This document shows positions 26,188 through 32,590 of a stretch of 34,278 nt of DNA, in pieces; positions within the stretch are counted from its first letter, which is position 1, and each line of letters starts with the position of its first letter. The position numbers and the translations under genes were made by a program. The stretch lies in assembly GCA_009782915.1 (NCBI GenBank), contig WRIC01000018.1, positions 1 to 34,278 on the forward strand, read 5' to 3'. Origin of the DNA: Propionibacteriaceae bacterium (lineage in GTDB: Bacteria > Actinomycetota > Actinomycetes > Propionibacteriales > Propionibacteriaceae). Under the pieces are notes generated by a model. It was not told the DNA's origin. It ran no database searches and saw only the letters and a program-made list of their open reading frames with translations.

Positions 26188-27390
26188 CTAAACCTTCTTG
26201 AGATGTGGTGAGAGGTCACCTTTCCCGACAATGGTGATGGTTGATAGACCCAGCCACCCGGCGAGTCGAACGTACTCATGGTGGAGTTCCTGGGCGACAC
26301 GGGTTCTCATCGGTTCAGCGGCGGGTTCGAGGTACGCGGATTGTACGAGCAGAGTAGAGTTGGCCCGATCTGCTTTCAGGTCGGTGCGGGCCACGAATTG
26401 GTCGTCGAGCAGGAACAAATAGACATAGTATCCGTGGGTGCGTTGTGCGGCGGGAGTGTAGATGCTGATCTTGTAGTCGATGTCGAACAGCCAGCTCAGA
26501 CGGTTTCGGTCAAAGGCGAGAGAGTCGAAGGGGGAAACGAGCGCTGAAGCGGTGAGGGTTCGTGGGCGCTTGACTTCAGCAAAGAGGTACGCGGGGTCTT
26601 TCAACCCCTCAACCTCAACTTCGATAAGTTCACCGGTATCGACGAGTTCACTGATGGCAGCTTTGGTGGGCGCAGAGGCAGTACGAAAATAGTCGCCCAA
26701 GCACGTGGCCGTACCCACCCCGAGAGCGCGCCCTGCCCGTCGTACCAACTCCACATGATTCTCATGGGTGGCCGGTACATGCGTTCCCAGATGTTCGTGG
26801 GGGATCACCCGCTCAGGGATGTCATAGATTTTCTCAAACTGGGTGTTGCGTCCAGCCACTGCGATGTCACCACTCCAGTAGAGCCATTCCAGGGCTGCCT
26901 TTGCATCGGACCAATTCCATCCCCACTGTTCGGTTTTGCGGTCCTGACCAAAATTGAGTTCACGCGGCGTGACCGGGCCCAGCTGGCGTACCGCGTCTTT
27001 GACCTGCTCGATGATCTGGGGTTTTGAATCCACGAAACGCCGGATCTCACCCCAGGTGAGACTGTAGGCATTGTCCCGGCGAAACTGAAAGAACGGATAG
27101 AGGTCCACATCGATGAGGCTCGCCGCGTGACCCCAAAACTCGAAGAGCCGCCGCGGTGGTTGTGAAGCTGCCCGATCCAACAGTGCCCGGTCATAGGCCC
27201 CCAACCTGGTGAACAGGGGCATGTAGTGGGCACGGGCCACGACGTTGACGGTGTCGATCTGGAATTGCCCGAGCCGAGTGATCGTCGATTGCACCTGCCT
27301 CATCGTGACTACCCCATCGCGGGTCTGCCCCATCCCTTGAGCAGCCAGCGCAATCCGTCGAGCCTGAGCTTTTGTGAGACGCATAACCAT
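26188..27390 (-). CDS. Winged-helix YcaQ-like (HTH_42) protein, putative crosslink-repair DNA glycosylase
   Basis: A 400-residue cytoplasmic protein of the winged-helix DNA-binding family that includes E. coli YcaQ (AlkX) and Streptomyces AlkZ, which unhook interstrand crosslinks or remove bulky adducts such as azinomycin damage. The N-terminal part has LGQFQIDTVNVVARAHYMPLF near 40-60, containing the Q-x-D catalytic motif as QID. FEFWGHAASLID and the C-terminal SPFDSLAFDRNRL with LVQSAYLE are also family features. The length matches YcaQ. The ATG at 27390 or 27384 may be the start; a TATAGT box lies at 27413-27418 on this strand and no clear Shine-Dalgarno is present. Together with alkD this is the second alkylation/crosslink-repair gene in the window. 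Confidence 0.82.
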   Translation of the reverse strand: MVMRLTKAQARRIALAAQGMGQTRDGVVTMRQVQSTITRLGQFQIDTVNVVARAHYMPLFTRLGAYDRALLDRAASQPPRRLFEFWGHAASLIDVDLYPFFQFRRDNAYSLTWGEIRRFVDSKPQIIEQVKDAVRQLGPVTPRELNFGQDRKTEQWGWNWSDAKAALEWLYWSGDIAVAGRNTQFEKIYDIPERVIPHEHLGTHVPATHENHVELVRRAGRALGVGTATCLGDYFRTASAPTKAAISELVDTGELIEVEVEGLKDPAYLFAEVKRPRTLTASALVSPFDSLAFDRNRLSWLFDIDYKISIYTPAAQRTHGYYVYLFLLDDQFVARTDLKADRANSTLLVQSAYLEPAAEPMRTRVAQELHHEYVRLAGWLGLSTITIVGKGDLSPHLKKV

Positions 27391-27427
27391 ATTTTAGAGC
27401 GCACAGGGCCAGACTATAGAGTTGTTT

Positions 27428-27467
27428 GACTGTGGAGCCTGGATTCTGCGACTTCGCGCAGAATGAC
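27428..27467. repeat. Family A repeat, right half
   Basis: GACTGTGGAGCCTGGATTC, then TGCGACTTCGCGCAGAATGAC, a single hairpin module. Confidence 0.75.
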
Positions 27468-27527
27468 GGGGGTGGGTGGGTCTGCAGGCGGGGGTACGTT
27501 GTGCGGGGGTACGTTGGGTGGCGGGGG

Positions 27528-27662
27528 TGCGCTCTTCGTGAAGTGAGGATCCCTGATTCGGTGGAACGGATCGAGTGGTCGGCTTTTCAAGGGTGTTCCA
27601 ACCTGGAGCGCGTACTCATCCCCTCCCATGTGACCCACTTCGAGGGTGGGATTTTTTCTGGT
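27528..27662 (+). pseudogene. Remnant of a BspA-like leucine-rich-repeat (LRR_5) surface protein
   Basis: The plus-strand frame encodes about 45 residues that match two consecutive BspA/LRR_5 repeats: CALREVRIPDSVERI, then WSAFQGCSNLERVLIPSHV, then FEGGIFSG. The spacing of IP-x-(S)V, AF-x-GC-x-L and the next IP is the diagnostic ~23-residue period of this family of host-binding surface proteins. No start, signal peptide or further repeats remain on either side. The reading frame enters repeat DNA on both flanks, and the 3' end joins directly to a family A variant at 27661. It is therefore a fossil fragment, probably left by recombination or transfer. Confidence 0.75.
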
Positions 27663-27712
27663 CGCTCTAGCGGGCTCCGCAGCACAGGCTTCGTCGCATC
27701 CAGAATCCGCCC
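27661..27712. repeat. Family A variant with extended stem
   Basis: GTCGCTCTAGCGGGCTCCGC, then AGCACAGGCTTCGTCGC and ATCCAGAATCC. It shares the GCTCCGCAGCACAGGCT insert with the copy at 6854-6930. Confidence 0.6.
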
Positions 27713-27735
27713 TCACCCCACTGGAAAGTGTGCCA

Positions 27736-29211
27736 CTACGCAGAAAAACGTGGGTATTGAACATTCACATAGCTGACTTGATGGGGGGACCCAACCGGTG
27801 CGCTGGTGGTGTCGAGCAGTTCCCCTTGAAGGTTCACGATGTAGAGGGTTGCTCCTTCGGTGTCGCCCTGTGAATCCCAGATGGTGACGCTCGCAAATAG
27901 TTTGTTGGCTGACACGGGTACTATCGCCATGTCGAAGGCATTCGGGCAGACGTTGTTGAGGGTAACGAGCAGTTCTGGGTTTGACTCTCCCGAGGCATTG
28001 TAGAGATCCACCTGGGTGTCATCATTGTTGTCTATCCACATCGCGCCATAGACATAGTCGGTATTGATCGGAACGATTCCTCCACCTGCGGAGTAGGTCG
28101 ACGAGTCGGAGAAGTGTTTTTGTGTGACCCCGCGCCCGATCAGCGTCGAATCCTTGGTGATGGTGTCATAGGAAAAATATTCAACATAAGCGTCTTCCTC
28201 CCATGTTTCAACAGAATACAAAACCTGGTGGCTCAGGACGGCTTCGGCGAATCCATCGCGGGCGATGATGGTCGAGGATCGTGTTTCGATGTTGTACGCA
28301 TAAAGGGCATAGTCAAAGTCGTAGTACATATCGACACACTCATAGACCAGTGCGTCATCTGTTGCGATGAGGCTAAATATTGATGCGGAGTCGCCGGTCA
28401 GGTCGGGGCACAGTGTCAGCGCAATATTGAGGTTCTTGGGTGTTCCCTCAGGCGCCAAATCGTGCTCAACAAGTTCGGTTGAGTACATCTCTGTGAGGTA
28501 GTAGGCCTTGTGGTTCACAACAGTGAACTGATCCGGGCAGATGTGGAGTTTCATCAGGAGGGTGGAGGTGTAACCACCGCTTTCAGCGTCGACACTCACT
28601 GAGAAGATGGTGGCTGTGGTTGCTGAGCTATCGCATTCCATGACATAGAGTTTGCCGCCACTTTCGCGGTAGGTGTGGGTGTAGGAAGAAAAATGATAGA
28701 TGTCTATCTCTCTTCCGTCCCCGGTGAACCCAACGAGGGTCACCTGTGGGGCTACGGACTCCGTGGTGGAGGGACTATTGTGATTAACCCCGGTCCATCG
28801 TTCGGCATAACTGACGATGGCGCCGGGATCGGTTGGAGCAGCAACGGATTCTTGGGGGCTAGCGATATCGCTTGGGTTGTATAGGTACGCGGTTGCCACG
28901 CCTGTGCCGATGAGGGCAACGGCGATGAGGACGACGGGAATGATCCATCGAGGGGTACGGCGACGTGCGGGTTGCACTGCTGGAAGAATTGGTTCATGCT
29001 CTGGTGGTGGCCAGTCCACCTGGTTGTTGCCCTGAACGAGCAGCTGGGGTACCTCTGGTGTTAGCGGTGGGGCAATCTCTGGTTCCTCAAAGGTGGGGTT
29101 CTTGGCCTGCCCACCTGTGTCAGCGGTTGGTGGTGGAGTTTCATCCTCGTCCCTGAAGATGTCCGGCATCTCAGGTATCGTCCAATCCCAGTCCGGTGGC
29201 TTCTGCCCCAT
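27736..29211 (-). CDS. Membrane-anchored exported protein with proline-rich cytoplasmic region, paralogue of 23862-25145
   Basis: Function not recognised. The 491-residue protein has a long acidic, proline-rich cytoplasmic N-terminus (1-82) with several W-x-x-P/PPP motifs, a basic stop (ARRRTPR) and one membrane helix (about 90-111). The extracellular domain aligns along its length with the 23862-25145 protein: AERWTGVN, LVGFTGDGREIDIYHFS, SGGYTST, YVMEC, HICPD, LTLCPD, LVYEC and the end GSPHQVSYVNVQYPRFSA. Four cysteines match between the two. Strand-turn blocks of about 40-50 residues suggest a beta-propeller. ATG 29211 has the strong site AAGGAGG. The N-terminal region, absent from the paralogue, could dock a cytoplasmic partner. 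Confidence 0.7.
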   Translation of the reverse strand: MGQKPPDWDWTIPEMPDIFRDEDETPPPTADTGGQAKNPTFEEPEIAPPLTPEVPQLLVQGNNQVDWPPPEHEPILPAVQPARRRTPRWIIPVVLIAVALIGTGVATAYLYNPSDIASPQESVAAPTDPGAIVSYAERWTGVNHNSPSTTESVAPQVTLVGFTGDGREIDIYHFSSYTHTYRESGGKLYVMECDSSATTATIFSVSVDAESGGYTSTLLMKLHICPDQFTVVNHKAYYLTEMYSTELVEHDLAPEGTPKNLNIALTLCPDLTGDSASIFSLIATDDALVYECVDMYYDFDYALYAYNIETRSSTIIARDGFAEAVLSHQVLYSVETWEEDAYVEYFSYDTITKDSTLIGRGVTQKHFSDSSTYSAGGGIVPINTDYVYGAMWIDNNDDTQVDLYNASGESNPELLVTLNNVCPNAFDMAIVPVSANKLFASVTIWDSQGDTEGATLYIVNLQGELLDTTSAPVGSPHQVSYVNVQYPRFSA

Positions 29212-29288
29212 GGTCCCTCCTTGCTTACGCTAGGGAAAGCGTACCAAATGGTCTGGACCGTCTCATCACTGCTGGGCGTCCACCATGG

Positions 29289-29302
29289 TATGCTTTTGCA
29301 TA
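29289..29302 (+). promoter_or_regulatory. Putative vapB1 promoter/operator
   Basis: TATGCT (29289-29294) is a -10 box seven bases before the ATG at 29302. The perfect inverted repeat TATGC-TTTT-GCATA (29289-29302) covers the box and reaches the start codon, a good place for antitoxin autorepression. Confidence 0.45.
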
Positions 29303-29592
29303 TGAGGACCACGTTTCATATCGACGACGATCTTTATCGTGATGTCAAACTTATTGCGGTCAGCCAGTGCCGTACTGTCACATCAGCTGTCAGCGAAGCC
29401 CTGGAAAAATTTGTCGCAGACCAAGAACCAACCACGGCCGCGTTATCTCAGCCAATAGAGTTTCACATCATCTCATCCCCAGTCGCTACCGACTCTCTGG
29501 ATGTAACCAGCGCGGTGGAAATCGAAGACTATTTGGACAGAGTCGACCCACCCTTCACCATCAGGAGGTTGAGTAACCATGCTCATGCCTGA
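29302..29592 (+). CDS. vapB: VapB-type antitoxin (ribbon-helix-helix)
   Basis: The 96-residue product begins MRTTFHIDDDLYRDVKLIAV, the typical beta-strand plus helix of a ribbon-helix-helix antitoxin DNA-binding domain. A second helix (TSAVSEALEKFVAD) follows, and then an extended C-terminal half, probably disordered until it wraps the toxin. The frame is open further upstream, but ATG 29302 is chosen because the conserved domain starts there and a -10 box with an inverted repeat sits right before it (leaderless). Its end overlaps the toxin gene by 14 bases. It should neutralise the toxin and repress the operon. Confidence 0.8.
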   Translation: MRTTFHIDDDLYRDVKLIAVSQCRTVTSAVSEALEKFVADQEPTTAALSQPIEFHIISSPVATDSLDVTSAVEIEDYLDRVDPPFTIRRLSNHAHA

Positions 29593-30010
29593 TGTGAATA
29601 TTCTGGTGGGAGCGTGGAATAGCGCAGACCCTCAGCATGACGGGCTCAAAGATTGGTTGAATGACGCGCTGATGAGTGGGGATGGTCTGCTGATCTCTAG
29701 TTTGGTCATGTCCGGGGTGATGCGGCTTCTGACCAACCCGCATGTGCTTTCCCGTCCCATGGCAACCAGCGATGCACTCGATAACATCGATCGGTTGCTG
29801 TCGGCCCCTCGGACCTCTCTGGTTCATCCGGGAGTACGACACTATGAGATTTTCACCGATCTTTGTCGCCAGGTGAACGCTCGTGGAAACCTGATCTCGG
29901 ATGCCCAGCACGCTGCTCTTGCGATTGAACACAAGGCAACATGGGTGACTCTCGACAGCGATTTTGCCAAGTTTTCCGGTTTGAGGTGGGTGAGCCCTGT
30001 GGCTGGTTAG
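29579..30010 (+). CDS. vapC: VapC-type PIN-domain toxin
   Basis: A 143-residue PIN-domain ribonuclease, probably the toxin of the pair. The acidic metal-binding residues are visible as D5 in [10 protein letters not shown]108 in [10 protein letters not shown], and D126/D128 in TLDSDFAKF. The region [15 protein letters not shown] fits the PIN subfamily in which the second acidic residue is replaced near this helix. ATG 29579 follows AGGAGG with 10 bases of spacing; ATG 29585 is an alternative. It overlaps the antitoxin gene, so the two are co-translated. The cleavage target (tRNA, rRNA or mRNA) cannot be told from sequence. Confidence 0.85.
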   Translation: MLMPDVNILVGAWNSADPQHDGLKDWLNDALMSGDGLLISSLVMSGVMRLLTNPHVLSRPMATSDALDNIDRLLSAPRTSLVHPGVRHYEIFTDLCRQVNARGNLISDAQHAALAIEHKATWVTLDSDFAKFSGLRWVSPVAG

Positions 30011-30180
30011 TCTTCCTGGTCTAAGATGAGACGTTTACCGAAGTCGGGCACCCGCGAGCCAGCAGCGAGCTTGCGCCGTATATCTGCACGCGGATCATTC
30101 CATGGGCGCGTAAGTTCACAATCCTCCCACAAGGCGATCACCGCTACAGTGTCCTCCGGTTCGAATTGTCGTATGTTCAT
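30007..30180 (-). pseudogene. Truncated GNAT acetyltransferase (YpeA-like) fragment
   Basis: From ATG 30180 the frame reads [19 protein letters not shown], then [19 protein letters not shown]. This is the characteristic N-terminus of the YpeA-type GNAT acetyltransferases (I-R-x-F...DxxxVxxLWxxCxLxRPWNDPxxDIxRKL). After about 40 residues the similarity stops and an unrelated tail ends at 30007. The acetyl-CoA-binding part (R-G-x-G-x-A) is missing. The remnant is squeezed between two toxin-antitoxin pairs, and its stop overlaps the end of vapC by four bases. Insertion of the first toxin-antitoxin module probably destroyed the gene. Function as an enzyme is excluded. Confidence 0.75.
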
Positions 30181-30220
30181 ATAACTACTGTAGTAGGGAG
30201 AGTTGTGGGTAGCCCACAAG

Positions 30221-30251
30221 AGTGCAACACTCAACGACTTAGTGCTACACT
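30221..30251 (+). promoter_or_regulatory. Promoter and operator of the second toxin-antitoxin pair
   Basis: AGTGCAACACT (30221-30231) and AGTGCTACACT (30241-30251) are near-identical 11-bp sites whose starts are 20 bp apart (two helical turns). Each is itself a small palindrome (AGTG...CACT). The second contains the -10 box TACACT (30246-30251), six bases before the ATG. TGCAAC (30223-30228) sits 17 bases upstream as a -35. This fits cooperative repression by the antitoxin and a leaderless transcript. Confidence 0.55.
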
Positions 30252-30257
30252 TAGTCT

Positions 30258-30509
30258 ATGCCAACCACACTCGTTCGACATTCCATTACCGAAACCCCCC
30301 AGATCGCCGAGGCGATTGATGCTGGGGTTACTGCTATGCCTGGTATCCCGCGAGCTGAGGTCGTTCGGAAACTGATTGAGCGTGGCGCCCAGGCGGTACG
30401 CGCTGATGAGGAAGTACGGTTGGCAGCCATCGACAAATGGGCAGGATCTAGCTCGGGACCCATCCCTGATGACGCTGCTCAAAGGTTGAAAGATGAGTGG
30501 CCACAGTGA
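30258..30509 (+). CDS. Antitoxin of the second VapBC-like pair
   Basis: This 83-residue protein starts MPTTLVRHSITETPQIAEAI and continues with a helix PRAEVVRKLIERGAQAV and a charged C-terminal tail. The strand-helix-helix order and size fit a small DNA-binding antitoxin of the ribbon-helix-helix type, although similarity is weak and the assignment leans on its overlap (13 bases) with a PIN toxin gene. It should bind the duplicated AGTGC-N-ACACT sites upstream. It is not obviously related to the first antitoxin, so the two pairs did not arise by local duplication. Confidence 0.72.
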   Translation: MPTTLVRHSITETPQIAEAIDAGVTAMPGIPRAEVVRKLIERGAQAVRADEEVRLAAIDKWAGSSSGPIPDDAAQRLKDEWPQ

Positions 30510-30880
30510 TTGTTCTTGATGCTTGCGTACTCATCGCTTTTGTTGACCGTACTCACCATTTTCATCATGACGCCAGGATTGTTTTGTCTCATCCAGAACA
30601 GTTCGTCATCTCTGCACTGACCGCAGCCGAGGTCATGGTGTATCCCCTTGAATCTGATCATGGGGATTGGTTGAACCTTTTCCGTGATCTGGGTGTGGCT
30701 ATTGTTGCCATTGAAGAAGAAAATGTTCCCGGTATTGCTGAGATGCGACGCGTTTCGGGTTTGAGGATGCCTGATGCTTTGGTGCTCTGGTTAGCCCAGA
30801 ACAGTGGTTCCAGCATTGCTACTTTTGATGCTCAATTGATCAAGAGAGCTCAAGAGCTGGGTGTCGCTGTGGCGACGTAA
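30497..30880 (+). CDS. VapC-like PIN-domain toxin, second pair
   Basis: This 127-residue PIN-domain ribonuclease has the complete acidic set: D8 in VIVLDACVLIAF, E45 in LTAAEVMVYP, D93 in GLRMPDALVL and D111 in SIATFDAQL. The predicted active site is therefore intact. GTG 30497 is the likely start, overlapping the antitoxin gene by 13 bases; GTG 30506 is possible. The sequence differs clearly from the first toxin, in which the second acidic position is not conserved. It ends about 100 bases before meaB on the same strand, so read-through into meaB is possible. Confidence 0.85.
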   Translation: MATVIVLDACVLIAFVDRTHHFHHDARIVLSHPEQFVISALTAAEVMVYPLESDHGDWLNLFRDLGVAIVAIEEENVPGIAEMRRVSGLRMPDALVLWLAQNSGSSIATFDAQLIKRAQELGVAVAT

Positions 30881-30983
30881 AAAGCTGGGACTGCAGTGGC
30901 TGGGGCTCACCATCTCAGCGTTATCGGTGGAGACCTTATACGATAATCTTGAACCCAGTAACCCAGAGGGAAGTGAGGTGCAC

Positions 30984-32006
30984 ATGAATAACCAGGCTGG
31001 TGTTTATTCTGTTGCTGACCTTGCTCAGGGCGTGATTGCGGGCAACCGTCGCCAGATTGCGCGGGCGATCACTTTGGTGGAGTCGATGAAAATCGATGAT
31101 CGGGCCAGGGCGCGTGAGTTGCTGGGAATTTTGCGGGATCATCCCACAAAGGCAGTACGCATCGGGGTGACGGGTGTACCGGGGGCGGGGAAGTCGACGT
31201 TCATTGATGCCATGGGGGTTCGCCTGATTGAGAAGGGCCACAAGGTTGCTGTGCTGGCGGTGGACCCGTCCTCATCGAAAACAGGTGGATCGATCTTGGG
31301 GGATCGTACTCGCATGGGTGCCTTGGCCGTGAATGATGATGCGTTCATTCGCCCTTCACCATCGGGGAACCACCTGGGTGGGGTGGCGCGTGCCACACGT
31401 GAGTCGATGCTCGTGGTGGAGGCCGCCGGTTATGACGTCGTACTGGTGGAAACCGTGGGGGTTGGCCAATCTGAGGTTGCTGTCGCAGGAATGGTGGATA
31501 CCTTCTTGTTGGTGACTCTGGCGCGTGCCGGTGACCAACTCCAGGGGATCAAAAAGGGGATCTTGGAGATGGCGGACATTATCACCGTCAACAAGGCTGA
31601 TGGCGATAATGAGGCGGCGGCCCGGGTTGCAGCACGTGAGCTGTCGACTGCGATGAAGCTGATTACTGCTGATCCGAAGGCTAGGCGCCCACCGGTGTTG
31701 ACCTCCTCCTCGTACACCGGTATCGGTTTGGAGGAACTGTGGGAGTCGATCCTGGAGCACCGCGCGTACCTGGAGAAAACTGGTGGACTGGCATCGCGTC
31801 GTGCCCGCCAGCAACGCGACTGGATGTGGTCCCTGATTGATGACGAGTTGTTGGAGTCAGTACGCCAAACTCGCGCAGTCAAGGATGTTCGTGGTCGTCT
31901 CGAATCCGAGGTCATGGACGGTACGACCTCCGCCATGGAAGCCGCCCAAGAGGTACTCACCACTTTCGCGGCCCACCTCCCCCACACCTGGATGACCGAC
32001 GAGTAG
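30984..32006 (+). CDS. meaB: Methylmalonyl-CoA mutase-associated GTPase MeaB
   Basis: A G3E-family GTPase that protects methylmalonyl-CoA mutase and gates adenosylcobalamin loading. The P-loop is GVPGAGKST (about 64-72), followed by VDPSSSKTGGSILGDRTRM (the switch region), VETVGVGQSE (Walker B/switch) and NKADGDN (guanine recognition). The C-terminal helices form the dimerisation arm. ATG 30984 is chosen because GAGG precedes it and the family begins at this point; the open frame extends to 30861 and overlaps the toxin gene. The length of 340 is typical. It lies on the same strand as mutAB but is separated from them by the 21.5-31 kb stretch, whereas in many genomes meaB is adjacent to mutB. 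Confidence 0.92.
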   Translation: MNNQAGVYSVADLAQGVIAGNRRQIARAITLVESMKIDDRARARELLGILRDHPTKAVRIGVTGVPGAGKSTFIDAMGVRLIEKGHKVAVLAVDPSSSKTGGSILGDRTRMGALAVNDDAFIRPSPSGNHLGGVARATRESMLVVEAAGYDVVLVETVGVGQSEVAVAGMVDTFLLVTLARAGDQLQGIKKGILEMADIITVNKADGDNEAAARVAARELSTAMKLITADPKARRPPVLTSSSYTGIGLEELWESILEHRAYLEKTGGLASRRARQQRDWMWSLIDDELLESVRQTRAVKDVRGRLESEVMDGTTSAMEAAQEVLTTFAAHLPHTWMTDE

Positions 32007-32072
32007 GGTCGCAACCCCGTCCACTGTGTCTGAAAGCAACTACCCATCCCTATCTGCAACCGTCACCAACCC

Positions 32073-32520
32073 CGTCTTTCTGCGCGAAGTCGCAGAATCC
32101 AGACTCCACAGTTGAACGAGTGTGGTTTCTGGACCCTGCGACTTCGCGCAGGGTGACGAGAGTTGGTCGTGGCAGTTAATACCGACCACAACTGTCAGAC
32201 CAGAGTTGGTCGTGACAGTTAATACCGACCACAACTGTCAAAGCACATCCAACCCGTCCACGCAGTGCACCCACCCCGTCTTTCTGCGCGAAGTCGCAGA
32301 ATCCAGACTCCACAGTTGAACGAGTGTGAGTTCTGGACCCTGCGACTTCGCGCAGGGTGACGAGAGTTGGTCGTGGCAGTTAATACCGACCACAACTGTC
32401 AGACCAGAGTTGGTCGTGGCAGTTAATACCGACCACAACTGTCAAAGCACATCCAACCCGTCCACGCAGTGCACCCACCCCGTCTTTCTGCGCGAAGTCG
32501 CAGAATCCAGACTCCACGGT
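32073..32520. repeat. 204-bp composite tandem repeat (families A and B fused), 2.2 copies
   Basis: Unit 1 is 32073-32276, unit 2 is 32277-32480, and unit 3 breaks off near 32520. Each unit contains a full family A element (CGTCTTTCTGCGCGAAGTCG to CGCGCAGGGTGAC), two family B units (AGTTGGTCGTGGCAGTTAAT, then ACCGACCACAACTGTCA, 43-bp period) and a short linker AAAGCACATCCAACCCGTCC. The two full units differ at only a few positions (TGTGGTTTCTGG versus TGTGAGTTCTGG; GTGACAGTT versus GTGGCAGTT), so the duplication is recent. Confidence 0.92.
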
Positions 32521-32528
32521 TGCCTGTC

Positions 32529-32557
32529 TGGACACTGGAAATCACTCGTAGTAAACT
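32529..32557 (+). promoter_or_regulatory. clpB promoter
   Basis: TGGACA (32529-32534) and TAAACT (32552-32557) with a 17-base spacer. The boxes begin right after the end of the partial 204-bp repeat, and the -10 box touches the HAIR operator. Confidence 0.55.
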
Positions 32558-32576
32558 TGAGCGAAGTACACTCAAC
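32556..32576 (+). promoter_or_regulatory. HAIR operator (HspR-binding inverted repeat)
   Basis: CTTGAGC at 32556-32562, seven bases, then ACTCAAC at 32570-32576. This matches the actinobacterial HAIR consensus CTTGAGT-N7-ACTCAAG at 12 of 14 positions. It overlaps the -10 region and lies 14 bases before the clpB start, as expected for heat-shock repression by HspR. Confidence 0.8.
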
Positions 32577-32590
32577 TTTGGAGGACTGTG

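Larger units (their letters stand above)
27391..27735. other. Gap with repeats and a leucine-rich-repeat gene remnant
   Basis: These 345 bases hold the YcaQ-like gene promoter, a family A right half (27428-27467), GGGGGTACGTTGTGC-type short direct repeats (27491-27525), the BspA-like remnant (27528-27662) and a variant family A element (27661-27712). There is no intact gene. Confidence 0.65.
32007..32590. other. Repeat-rich gap between meaB and clpB
   Basis: These 584 bases contain no gene. Almost all of it is a 204-bp composite repeat present as two full copies and one partial copy (32073 to about 32520). The clpB promoter with a HAIR operator follows directly and ends at the clpB ribosome binding site. 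Confidence 0.75.

Noticed and set aside
27426-27776. A 116-residue open frame over the leucine-rich-repeat remnant
   Set aside because: It starts inside a family A hairpin and ends in unrelated sequence. Only the middle 45 residues resemble a protein family, so it is annotated as a remnant and not as a gene.
32007-32590. CRISPR-like array between meaB and clpB
   Set aside because: The repeat unit is 204 bp, made of palindromic elements without unique spacers, and no cas gene is present.
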